A stretch of 64,000 nucleotides of DNA, taken from the NCBI RefSeq assembly GCF_022059845.1, contig NZ_CP091854.1:1-64000 (forward strand), given 5' to 3'. Below the pieces are notes generated by a model. That model was not told the origin of the DNA. It saw only the letters and a program-made list of their open reading frames with translations, and ran no database searches. The position numbers and the translations under genes are program-made. This DNA comes from Terrirubrum flagellatum. GTDB lineage: Bacteria; Pseudomonadota; Alphaproteobacteria; Rhizobiales; Beijerinckiaceae. The number at the start of each line of letters is the position of its first letter. Position 1 is the stretch's first letter. Below are positions 43,318-51,755 of the stretch, piece by piece.

Positions 43318-44286
43318 TCACCGGATCGGAGGATTTCCCGGGAGATCGAGCCGCTCCCATTGCTCGCCGTCGAAGCGCGCGATGTCCTCATATCCGATCG
43401 ACCAGAGCACGCCATCCGTCACATCGATCCAATGCGCGTCCCTGAGGTCCGGCGTCAGCGTCGTCCTGGCCCTCACGATGCGATCGCCTTCGAGCATGTG
43501 AAGGCCTGTCTCGGCGGCGAGATAAAGGCGGCCCTCGTATTTCGCCATGGACAGAAAAGCTTCGCGGCTGTCACCCGCCGCGACTTGCCGAAATCCGTCG
43601 ATATGATTGCCGCGCAACAGCAGGCCCGCTCGTCCGCAGATCCAGATCGTTTTCTCATTCTCGACATGGATTTGCTGAAGCCAGAGCGAGGTCGGCAACG
43701 CCAGATCCAGAAAGCCCTCCGGGCCTTTCCAGTATGCGGTTCCGTTCTGTCCGACCACATAGATGCTCTCTTCATGCGGTCCGTTCACATCCGCAAAGAT
43801 GATGTCGTCAGCGTTCGGCTGTCCTCCGGGCATTCCGAGGTCAAAGCGTTCCCAATGTTCGCTTCCCTCCCTCCTGTAGAGCTGTCGTCCGCCTCCGCAG
43901 GCGTAGAGGCGGGCGCCGATCTGTCGGATGGCGCTCATATATCCGCGGCCTTCGGCGTCGTCCGCCCAGAGGCCGGCGCCTGGAATCTTCTCGTAGAATC
44001 CTTCTTCCCTGCCAAAGAATCCGACATGTCCTTCCGCGGCCAGCGCCACCTGAATTTGCCGATCGCGATCGGGATAGCGGTAGCGCGTCATTGAAATGAT
44101 GTTCGTCTCGATTCGCGTGGCTTCACCCCAAGGGTTTGGCTGATCCCTGTTGTAATAGACGACATCGTTCTCCGGTTCGAAGGGGCTGGATCGCCACGTC
44201 TTGCGATCCATCACTGTCACGCAGAGGATCGACTTCGAATATGCCGATGCGCTTCTAATGATCAGGGGTGGATTCATGAAGAACAA
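43318..44286 (-). CDS. Uncharacterised protein with beta-propeller-like repeats
   Basis: 322 residues; ATG at 44277 (residue 4) or 44211 (residue 26) are alternative starts. Repeating short blocks such as GRLYLAAETGLHMLEGDRI, LYACGGGRQLYRREGS and IYVVGQNGTAYWKG, each a strand-turn-strand with aromatic residues, suggest a six- or seven-bladed propeller. No signal peptide and no enzyme motif. No family recognised. Convergent with the MlrC gene (27 bases). Confidence 0.6.
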   Translation of the reverse strand: MFFMNPPLIIRSASAYSKSILCVTVMDRKTWRSSPFEPENDVVYYNRDQPNPWGEATRIETNIISMTRYRYPDRDRQIQVALAAEGHVGFFGREEGFYEKIPGAGLWADDAEGRGYMSAIRQIGARLYACGGGRQLYRREGSEHWERFDLGMPGGQPNADDIIFADVNGPHEESIYVVGQNGTAYWKGPEGFLDLALPTSLWLQQIHVENEKTIWICGRAGLLLRGNHIDGFRQVAAGDSREAFLSMAKYEGRLYLAAETGLHMLEGDRIVRARTTLTPDLRDAHWIDVTDGVLWSIGYEDIARFDGEQWERLDLPGNPPIR

Positions 44287-44504
44287 TATCCCGGGCGGCG
44301 GGCGATCTTCTCCAATGAATTGGCTGCCCGCAACGCGACAGTTCGCTGCGCTTGCGGGCTAACGCGTAATTTGATCACCTGCGGCGCGCTGGCGTCTTCG
44401 GTGACAAACGGCGCAGACCGGAAGCAAACGCCAGGCCCTGTCTCCGCGGGAACAGCGAGCGATAATCCGATCGCCCATAGGCCTTGCAACTTTGCGAGGT
44501 CATC

Positions 44505-44984
44505 ATGATCTGTCCAGCCGTCGCCACGGGTTGGCGCCATCTCACATCAGGCGATCAGCCGGAGCTGATGGCGCATTTTCTCCGTCTCAAAGAGGCCGGT
44601 CTTCGCAGCCGTTTTGGCCGAGGCGTGTCCGAAACCTTTCTCGACGCCTATTGCTCCGCGGGCTTTGGCGAATCGAGCCGCATGATTGGATATTTCGACA
44701 ATGGCCAGTTGCGTGCGGTCGGTGAATTGCGTTCCGGCGAGTTGGCGGTCAGTGTCGAAAGCGGCTGGCGAAGAATGGGCGTCGCCACGTCGCTTCTGAA
44801 GATTCTCCTTCGGGTCGCCTGCGAAATCGGCGCTCAGTCGCTGAAAGCCTATTGTTCAGCTGAAAATGTGGCCGCGAAACGATTGATGTTGCGCGCGGGA
44901 TTCAAGCTGATGACGATGAGCGCGGAGGTGTGTGGCTTGCTGGATGTCGCTGCGAGGCGCGGCGCATTCGCGCCGGCGGCTTGA
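44505..44984 (+). CDS. GNAT-family N-acetyltransferase
   Basis: 159 residues from ATG 44505, with GAGG five bases upstream; an in-frame TTG at 44484 is less likely. The acetyl-CoA loop is VESGWRRMGVATSLLKILLRVA (about 84-105), close to the R/QxxGxG/A pattern, and NVAAKRLMLRAGF is the following helix. The substrate is unknown. The region 44287-44504 before it holds no supported gene. Confidence 0.82.
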   Translation: MICPAVATGWRHLTSGDQPELMAHFLRLKEAGLRSRFGRGVSETFLDAYCSAGFGESSRMIGYFDNGQLRAVGELRSGELAVSVESGWRRMGVATSLLKILLRVACEIGAQSLKAYCSAENVAAKRLMLRAGFKLMTMSAEVCGLLDVAARRGAFAPAA

Positions 44985-45015
44985 GTAACGTCGACGCGAA
45001 TGGCGAGCCTTCGGT

Positions 45016-45795
45016 TCAGCGAAAGAATCCGATCGCCTGCGAGATGCGGCGCGCTGTTTCCTTCGCCATCTCGCCGATTTCCTCGCAGCGCGATTCCGGC
45101 GCGCGACTGGCCGGTGCCGCCACATTCAGCGCTGCCGCGATACGACCGTTCGCGGAAAAGACCGGCGCGGTGATCGAAACGAGATCGTCTTTGGCTTCGC
45201 CCCGGCTGACCTGCATGCCCGTGTTCCTGATCTCCGCGAACTTCCGCCGCAGCTTCTCGGGATCGGTGATCGTGTTCGGCGTAAGCCTTTCCAGCGGGCC
45301 GCGCAGAAATGATTCGCGATCGGCTTCGTCGAGATAGGCAAGCAGCACCTTGCCTGATCCGGCATGCAGCGGCGAGCGGCCGCCGACCACCGCATTGACC
45401 TGGATGTCGCGGCCGGGCTCCCACTTCGACACGCAAATGCTTTCGCGCCCGTCGCGCACACGAAGCTGGATCGTTTCCCTTGTGCGCCCGCCAAGCTCAG
45501 CGAGCATCGGATGCGACAATCGCACGATATCGAAATGCTCGGCCGCCGCATTGGCGAGCGCGAGCGCCGCGACACCGAGCCTGTAGCCGACGCCATTTTC
45601 CGAGCGCGTGAGAAAACCGCGCGCTTCGAGCGTATGCAGCAACCGGAACGCGCGCGCCTTGCTGTCGCCAGAGCGCCGCGCGATTTCCGACACGCCGAGA
45701 TCGGCTTCCTGCGACACGGTTTGCAGCAGGCTGAGCGCACGATCGACCGCTTCGACGAAATAGCGGGAGCGAGCGGCGGGATTTTCGGTCGACAT
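45016..45795 (-). CDS. IclR-family transcriptional regulator
   Basis: 259 residues from ATG 45795; upstream in-frame sequence is not conserved. N-terminal winged helix-turn-helix (about 12-72: YFVEAVDRALSLLQTVSQ, SDSKARAFRLLHTLEARGFL-like), effector-binding domain (about 80-255) with SPLHAGSGKVLLAYL and SITAPVFSANGRIAAALNVAAP. Divergent from the M28 gene, with a promoter and inverted repeats between, so it very likely controls the downstream importer operon. Confidence 0.92.
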   Translation of the reverse strand: MSTENPAARSRYFVEAVDRALSLLQTVSQEADLGVSEIARRSGDSKARAFRLLHTLEARGFLTRSENGVGYRLGVAALALANAAAEHFDIVRLSHPMLAELGGRTRETIQLRVRDGRESICVSKWEPGRDIQVNAVVGGRSPLHAGSGKVLLAYLDEADRESFLRGPLERLTPNTITDPEKLRRKFAEIRNTGMQVSRGEAKDDLVSITAPVFSANGRIAAALNVAAPASRAPESRCEEIGEMAKETARRISQAIGFFR

Positions 45796-45845
45796 GGGTT
45801 GGGCTGCTCTTCGCGGGCCTTGATGGTCCTTCGATAGCGTGGCGT

Positions 45846-45910
45846 AGACGTTTCGTCTAGTAAGACGATGGTTTGTCAGTATTGACACATAGCCGGCTGG
45901 TCGGCTTTAT
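45846..45910 (+). promoter_or_regulatory. Putative IclR operator and sigma-70 promoter of the M28-importer operon
   Basis: AGACG (45846-45850), CGTCT (45854-45858) and AGACGA (45863-45868) give three half-sites; TCGTCT-AGTA-AGACGA is a perfect 6+6 palindrome. Fourteen bases further on is a perfect -35 TTGACA (45882-45887), and 17 bases after it CTTTAT (45905-45910) as a weak -10. Transcription would start near 45917, which favours the GTG at 45948 over the earlier TTG (45873) or ATG (45909). Confidence 0.55.
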
Positions 45911-45947
45911 GCCCGCCCATCGGCCGGGAAGCGGATGGGAGGCGATC

Positions 45948-47648
45948 GTGACCCTGGAGATGACGCCTGCCCGTGAGGGCGAACCGCCCGTCGCCGCCGT
46001 GTCCTCGGCGCGCATGATGGCCGACCTGCAACAGCTCGCGCGCTGGACGAAGCTCGCGGCGACGCCGACCGAGGCCGAAAGCCTCGCCTTTGTGCGTTCG
46101 CGTTTCGATGACGCTGGCTTCAAGACCGGGATCATCGAGCACGACGCCTATATCAGCATTCCCGGCCCCGCTCATGTGATGCATGGGGCGAAGCGCATCA
46201 CGGCGATCACCCATTCCATGGCTGTTTCATCGCCGGCGTCGGGACTCGTTGGCGAGGTCGTCGATGTCGGCGAAGGCGAAGAGGCTGATTTCGCCGACAA
46301 GACCATCGCCGGCCGCATCGTGCTTGCCGACGGCATTGCTTCGCCCGGCGTTGCGCTCCGCGCCTCGCGCGCCGGCGCGGTAGGCGTCGTGCAGGTCAGC
46401 CCGCATCATCTCCTGCATGAGATGTGCATCTCGCCGATCTGGGGCAGCCCGTCATCCCAGACGAAGCACGATCTGCCGACTGTCCTCGTCGTGACGATTT
46501 CGGAAGAGGATGGAGCGGCGCTTCGTCAGGAGATGGCGAAGGGCGCGCTGCGACTCACGCTCCATGCGTCTGTCGACACCGGCTGGCGCAAGACGCCGCT
46601 GCTTGTGGCGGAACTGCCCGCGCCTGATGGCGACAAGGACGCGCCTTTCGTTCTTCTTTCCGGCCATCACGACACCTGGTTCGAGGGCGTGATGGACAAT
46701 GGCGCCGCCAATGTCGCGACGATCGAGGTGGCGCGCATCTGCGCCGAGCATCAGAAGCAATGGAAGCGCGGCCTGCGCGTCTGCGTCTGGTCCGGCCATT
46801 CGCAGGGGCGCTATTCCGGCTCCGCCTGGTATGTCGATCAGCATTGGAGTGAACTCAATCGCCGCTGCGTCGCGCATGTGAATGTTGACAGCCTCGGCGC
46901 GGTCGGCGCCGAGGTGCTGAACAATGCAGCCGCCGCCGGCGGTCTGTTCGACATCGCCGCGGCGGCGATCAAGATCGAGAGCGGCCAGACGCTCAATTCG
47001 CGCAGAAAGGCCCGCTCCGCCGACGATTCTTTTCCCGGCGTCGGCATTCCCTCGGTCTTCGGTAGTCTCAGTTATCAGCCGCCGTCCGAGAAGAAGATGC
47101 GCAACGATCTCGGCTGGTGGTGGCACACCGCGCATGATCTCATCGACAAGATCAGCCCTGACAATCTCGCGCGCGATACGCGCATCGTGCTGCGCATCGT
47201 CTGGGGCCTGCTCGCCGATCGCATTCTCCCCATCGATTATCTCGCGCAGGCGAAGGATTTCGAACGCGAACTTGCCAAGCTTGTGGACAAGCTCGGCGGA
47301 CGTTTTCCTCTGTGCAACTTGCGCGAGGCGGCGATGCGCCTGTCTGCGGCGCTGACTACGTTGCGCGCGGAAGCGGCCTCGCTGCCGGCGGATAAAGTCA
47401 ATGGCGCCATCCAGCGCCTGTCGCGCATCATGGTTCCTCTCGACTACACCAAAGGCGACCGTTTCGTTCACGATGCGGCGCTGTCGCTTTCGCCATGGCC
47501 GGCGCTCGATGCGCTTCGAAATCTCGCGCAGGCGACGCCGGGAACCGACGACGCGCGCTTCGCCGAGGTCGACGCCGTGCGCGCCGCCAATCGCGTGCTG
47601 TTTGCGCTTTCGCAGGCCGAGGACGCCGCGCGCGCCGCTTTCGCATGA
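45948..47648 (+). CDS. M28-family peptidase homologue with altered EE motif
   Basis: 566 residues from GTG 45948, chosen because GGGAGG lies five bases upstream; ATG 45909 is possible. A PA-like insert (about 120-240) precedes the M28 core. Metal-site pieces GHHDTWFEGVMDNGAAN, HVNVDSLG and WWHTAHDL are present. The usual catalytic/bridging EE pair reads GHSQGRYSGS. It has no signal peptide. Either the family branch uses other residues or the protein is not a peptidase. First gene of the IclR-controlled operon; overlaps the first binding-protein gene by four bases. Confidence 0.83.
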   Translation: MTLEMTPAREGEPPVAAVSSARMMADLQQLARWTKLAATPTEAESLAFVRSRFDDAGFKTGIIEHDAYISIPGPAHVMHGAKRITAITHSMAVSSPASGLVGEVVDVGEGEEADFADKTIAGRIVLADGIASPGVALRASRAGAVGVVQVSPHHLLHEMCISPIWGSPSSQTKHDLPTVLVVTISEEDGAALRQEMAKGALRLTLHASVDTGWRKTPLLVAELPAPDGDKDAPFVLLSGHHDTWFEGVMDNGAANVATIEVARICAEHQKQWKRGLRVCVWSGHSQGRYSGSAWYVDQHWSELNRRCVAHVNVDSLGAVGAEVLNNAAAAGGLFDIAAAAIKIESGQTLNSRRKARSADDSFPGVGIPSVFGSLSYQPPSEKKMRNDLGWWWHTAHDLIDKISPDNLARDTRIVLRIVWGLLADRILPIDYLAQAKDFERELAKLVDKLGGRFPLCNLREAAMRLSAALTTLRAEAASLPADKVNGAIQRLSRIMVPLDYTKGDRFVHDAALSLSPWPALDALRNLAQATPGTDDARFAEVDAVRAANRVLFALSQAEDAARAAFA

Positions 47649-49240
47649 GCGGCCATTTCAGGCGTCTTGTTCTCGTTCTCGCGGCGCTGTTTGTCGCTCT
47701 TGCCGCGCCTGCCTTCGCGTCGGCGCAGGACTTGCGCATCGCCATGAAGGCGGCTGTGGACAGCGCCGATCCGCATCAACTGTTCACGCCCAATCGCAAC
47801 GTGCAGCAGCATGTGTTCGAACCGCTGATCTTTCAGGACGAGCATCTGAAGCCGCTGCCCGGCCTCGCAGAGAGCTGGCGCTTGATCGATCCGACCACCT
47901 GGGAGTTCAAGCTCCGCCAGAACGTCAAATTCCATGATGGAACGCCCTTCACCGCGCGCGATGTCGAATTTTCCATCAAGCGCGCGCAGGCGATCACCGG
48001 CGTCAGGACCTATCGCCATTATTTGAAAGACATTGTCGGCTTCGATATCGTCGATGACCACACCTTGCGCATCAGGACGTCGCAGCCGTCGGCGCTGCTG
48101 ATCTCGAATCTGTCGACGCTCGGCATGGTGTCGGCGAAGCTTGTCGAGGGCGCCCCGGCCGAAGGCTTCAACACAGGCGCGCTCTCCATCGGCACCGGCC
48201 CCTATCGCTGGGTGCGCTTCGTTCCGAATCAGGAAATCGTGCTGGAGCGCAACGAGAACTACTGGGGCGGCGTCGAGCCCTGGGCGAAAGTCACGATCCG
48301 CTTCATCGGCAATGACAGCGCGCGCGTCGCGGCGCTTCTGTCGAATGAGGTTGATGTGATCGACGCCGTGCCCGGCAGCCTGTTTGCGCGGGTGAAGGAC
48401 AGCGCCTCGGCGCGGCTTGTCGCCGACACCTCGATCTTCATGCTCTACATGACGCTGGATCGTTTCCGCGATGTTTCGCCCTTCGTGCGCGCCGCCGACG
48501 GCAAGCCGCTCGCGAAAAATCCGCTCAAAGACACGCGCGTGCTCGAAGCGATGAGCCGCGGCGTCAACCGGCAGGCGCTCGCCGATCGCGTGATGGATGG
48601 CGGCGCGGAGCCCGCGGGACAATTCGCGCCGCCCGGCTTCGCAGGGCATGATCCTTCGCTGAAGCCCCTGCCCTACGAGCCGCAGAAAGCGAAACAGATA
48701 CTCGCCGACGCCGGCTGGCCGCGCGGCTTCGAACTCACTTTACACTGCCTCAATGATCGCTTCTCCGGCGATATCCAGACCTGTCAGGCGATTGGCTCGA
48801 TGCTCACCGCGATCGGCGTGCGCAGCAAGGTCGAGGGCTTGCCGAGCGCAACCTTCTTCCGGCGCGCCAATTCTGGCGGGCCGAATGGCGAGCCGGAATT
48901 CTCCGCCGCCATGTCGATCTTCGGCAGTTCGAGCGGCGATCCCATCCAGTCGCTCGTCACGCTTGTCGAGACGGTCGATGCGGCGAAGGGCCATGGCGGC
49001 AATAATCGCGGCCGCTACTCCAACCCGGAAGTCGATCGGCTGACCGAATTGTCGCAGCAGACTCTTGACGATGCGGCGCGGGAAAAGCTCGTCTGGGAGG
49101 CGACAAGGATCGCCATGGCCGAGAACGGCGTGTTTCCGATTTATTTCCTGAAATCGTCCTGGGGCGTGAGCCGCAAGCTGACGCTTCTGCCGCGCGGCGA
49201 TCAATATACGCTGGCGACCAGAATCCGGCCGGCGCAATAG
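47645..49240 (+). CDS. ABC substrate-binding protein, peptide family, first of tandem pair
   Basis: 531 residues from the ATG overlapping the M28 stop. Sec-type leader at 1-27 (LVLVLAALFVALAAPAFASA, with a predicted cut after ASA). SBP_bac_5 motifs: TARDVEFSIKRAQ, GTGPYRW, NPLKDTRVLEAMSRGVNRQAL and GRYSNPEVDRL. It is a paralogue of the next gene: same length, matching ADGKPL.KNPLKD and GRYSNP blocks, and DQYTLA near the end. Confidence 0.92.
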   Translation: MSGHFRRLVLVLAALFVALAAPAFASAQDLRIAMKAAVDSADPHQLFTPNRNVQQHVFEPLIFQDEHLKPLPGLAESWRLIDPTTWEFKLRQNVKFHDGTPFTARDVEFSIKRAQAITGVRTYRHYLKDIVGFDIVDDHTLRIRTSQPSALLISNLSTLGMVSAKLVEGAPAEGFNTGALSIGTGPYRWVRFVPNQEIVLERNENYWGGVEPWAKVTIRFIGNDSARVAALLSNEVDVIDAVPGSLFARVKDSASARLVADTSIFMLYMTLDRFRDVSPFVRAADGKPLAKNPLKDTRVLEAMSRGVNRQALADRVMDGGAEPAGQFAPPGFAGHDPSLKPLPYEPQKAKQILADAGWPRGFELTLHCLNDRFSGDIQTCQAIGSMLTAIGVRSKVEGLPSATFFRRANSGGPNGEPEFSAAMSIFGSSSGDPIQSLVTLVETVDAAKGHGGNNRGRYSNPEVDRLTELSQQTLDDAAREKLVWEATRIAMAENGVFPIYFLKSSWGVSRKLTLLPRGDQYTLATRIRPAQ

Positions 49241-49275
49241 CGCTCTGTAGGCGCAAGATCATTGGGAGGTTTGGA

Positions 49276-50871
49276 ATGACCGCATCACGCCGAACGCTGC
49301 TCCATGGATTGCTCGGCGGCTTCGCCGCATCGCAGGCGCCGTCGTGGATCGCGTCCGCCGCGGCGCAGCAGCAGGCCACGCTGCGCGTCGGCATGTCGGC
49401 GCCGAACACCACGCTTGATCCGCATCTCCTCAGCAACGCGCCGAACAATATGGTTTCGACCCATGTGTTCGACGCCATTGTCGCCAATGATTTCCAGTCG
49501 CGCTCGCAGCCGGGCCTCGCCGAATCCTGGAAGGTGCTGGACGATACGCATTGGGAATTCACGATGCGGCCGAACGTGAAATTCTCCGATGGTTCGCCGC
49601 TGACGATCGAGGACATCAAGGTTTCGATCGATCGCGCGGCGACCATCCCGAGCGCGGCCTCCTTCCGCACCTACACCAGAAGCATCAAATCGATCACTGA
49701 GCCGTCGCCCGGCAAGATGATCATCGAGACGAAATCGCCCGATCCGCTGCTGCCGAATTCGCTTGGCCGCATCCGCATCATCGCGGCGAAATTCAAGGAC
49801 GCGCCAAGCCCGGAATTCAACGCCGGCCGCGCCTCGATCGGCACCGGGCCTTACATCTACAAGGAATATGTCCCGGGCTCGCGGATCGTGCTTGCGCTCA
49901 ATCCGCATTATTGGGGGCCGAAGCCGCCATGGTCGGAGGTCACGCTGCGCATCGTCACCGACGCCGGCGCGCGGCTTGCGGCGCTGCTTTCAGGCGATCT
50001 CGATATCATCGAGCAGGCGCCTTATGAGGGGCTTGAGCGCATCAGGAAGGATGCGCGCTTCCAGATCATTCGCGGCGTGTCGAGTCGTTTCGTCTATCTC
50101 ACGATCGATTCCGATCATGACGTGCAGCCCTTCATCACCGGCGCGGATGGCAAGCCGCTGCCGAAGAATCCGCTGAAGGACAAGCGCGTGCGCCAGGCGC
50201 TTTCCATGGCGATCAACCGGCAGGCGATCGTCGAGCGCGTGATGGAGAACAACGCCGTCGCCGCCTCGCAATTCCTGCCGCCCGGCGCGCCCGGCACCTC
50301 GCCGAACGTGAAGCCTGCGCCTTACGACCCTGTGAAAGCGAAGGCGTTGCTCGCAGAGGCCGGCTATCCCCAGGGCTTCAAGCTCACCATCCATGGCCCG
50401 AACGATCGTATCGTCAATGACGCCAAGATCGTGCAGGTGATCGCGCAGATGTTCACGCGCATCGGCGTGGAAACGAAGGTCGAGGTCATGCCCTGGTCGG
50501 TCTATTCGACCAAGAGCACGGCGCATGAATTTGCGGTCAATCTGAGTTCATGGGGCGTCAACACCGGCGAGACGTCGAACCCGCTGCTGGCGGTGAGCGC
50601 GACGTACAATCCGACCGCAGGAACCGGCGCGAGCAATTCCGGCCGCTATTCCAATCCCGCGCTCGACGCCAAGCTCGAAGCGGCGATGAAGATCCTCGAT
50701 GATGGCAGGCGCAACGCGCTGCTCGCCGAAGCCAGCGAGATCGTCTTCAACGATGTCGCGGTCATCCCGCTGCATCACGAGGTGCTGGTGCTCGGCGCGC
50801 GCAAGGACATCGCGTTCACGCCGCGCGCGGATCAATACACGCTCGCCATGGATGTGACGCGTAAGGCCTGA
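49276..50871 (+). CDS. ABC substrate-binding protein, peptide family, second of tandem pair
   Basis: 531 residues, start preceded by GGGAGG. Leader has a twin-type SRRTLLHGLLGGFAA pattern (residues 4-18), so this copy may use Tat while its neighbour uses Sec. Motifs: TIEDIKVSIDRA, GTGPYIY, NPLKDKRVRQALSMAINRQAI, GRYSNPALD. Two receptors with one set of permeases and ATPases implies two ligand classes or alternative affinities. Confidence 0.92.
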   Translation: MTASRRTLLHGLLGGFAASQAPSWIASAAAQQQATLRVGMSAPNTTLDPHLLSNAPNNMVSTHVFDAIVANDFQSRSQPGLAESWKVLDDTHWEFTMRPNVKFSDGSPLTIEDIKVSIDRAATIPSAASFRTYTRSIKSITEPSPGKMIIETKSPDPLLPNSLGRIRIIAAKFKDAPSPEFNAGRASIGTGPYIYKEYVPGSRIVLALNPHYWGPKPPWSEVTLRIVTDAGARLAALLSGDLDIIEQAPYEGLERIRKDARFQIIRGVSSRFVYLTIDSDHDVQPFITGADGKPLPKNPLKDKRVRQALSMAINRQAIVERVMENNAVAASQFLPPGAPGTSPNVKPAPYDPVKAKALLAEAGYPQGFKLTIHGPNDRIVNDAKIVQVIAQMFTRIGVETKVEVMPWSVYSTKSTAHEFAVNLSSWGVNTGETSNPLLAVSATYNPTAGTGASNSGRYSNPALDAKLEAAMKILDDGRRNALLAEASEIVFNDVAVIPLHHEVLVLGARKDIAFTPRADQYTLAMDVTRKA

Positions 50872-50897
50872 CCGGCGCAAGGAAACGGAACTCGACG

Positions 50898-51755
50898 ATG
50901 ATCATGACGAAGGATGTGGCGGCGGACCGGGCGAAAGCGCTCTATGATTTCGGCCCGACGGTGATGTTCGCCTCGAAGGCTGATCCGCGCTTCCACTATT
51001 GTCTCTATGTGCCGCCCGCCGCGGCCGACGGCGCCAAGGTCGACCTGCTCGTCGCGGTTCACGGCTCGGGCCGCACCTCGTTCCTCGATTTCCGCGACGG
51101 CTTCTCCGCCTTCGGCCGCTGGAACAATTGCGCCATTCTCTGCCCGGTCTTCCCGGTCGGCGTGCGCGGCGATGATGCGCGCAACGGCTATAAATACATG
51201 CGGGAAGGCGACATCCGCTACGACAAGGTGTTGCTCGCAATGGTCGAGGAGGTCGCGGCGAAATACAAGCAGGACTGGAGCCAGTTCTCGATCTTCGGCT
51301 TCTCCGGCGGCGGACATTTCTCGCATCGCTTCGCCATCCTGCATCCGAAGAAATTATGGGCGGCTTCGATCGGCGCGCCGGGTTCGGTGACGTTGCTTGA
51401 CCCCTCGCGCGACTGGTGGGTCGGCGTGCGCAATCTCAAGGAGACATTCGGCGTCGATTTCGATCCGGCGGCGATGGCGAAAATTCCGGTGCAGATGATC
51501 GTCGGCGACGCTGATCTCGAAACCTGGGAGATCACCCATCGCGAGGGCGGAACCTACTGGATGCAAGGCGCGAACGACGCGGGCCGCACGCGGCCTGAAC
51601 GCCTCGCGGCCTTGCGCGATTCCTTCGAGAAGGCCGGCGTGAAAGTGCGCTTCGATCTCCTGCCGGGCGTCTCGCACGACCGCATGAAGACGCTTGGCAA
51701 GGTGCAGGACTTCCTCGCCAGCGTGCTGGCGACGCGTCGAGGCGCCGCGAAATGA
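50898..51755 (+). CDS. Alpha/beta hydrolase
   Basis: 285 residues. The nucleophile elbow is GFSGGG (about 134-139), with the oxyanion HGSGRTS loop near 54-60, an acid residue in GDADLE and the late His in GVSHD. The general layout resembles polyhydroxybutyrate depolymerase-like and acyl-esterase hydrolases. No signal peptide. It lies in the importer operon after the receptors and overlaps the GGT-like gene by four bases, so it may remove an ester or acyl group from the imported compound. Confidence 0.84.
   Translation: MIMTKDVAADRAKALYDFGPTVMFASKADPRFHYCLYVPPAAADGAKVDLLVAVHGSGRTSFLDFRDGFSAFGRWNNCAILCPVFPVGVRGDDARNGYKYMREGDIRYDKVLLAMVEEVAAKYKQDWSQFSIFGFSGGGHFSHRFAILHPKKLWAASIGAPGSVTLLDPSRDWWVGVRNLKETFGVDFDPAAMAKIPVQMIVGDADLETWEITHREGGTYWMQGANDAGRTRPERLAALRDSFEKAGVKVRFDLLPGVSHDRMKTLGKVQDFLASVLATRRGAAK

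Noticed and set aside
44274-44540. An 88-codon minus-strand frame between the hypothetical protein and the GNAT
   Set aside because: It overlaps the GNAT start and has no family resemblance or ribosome-binding site.
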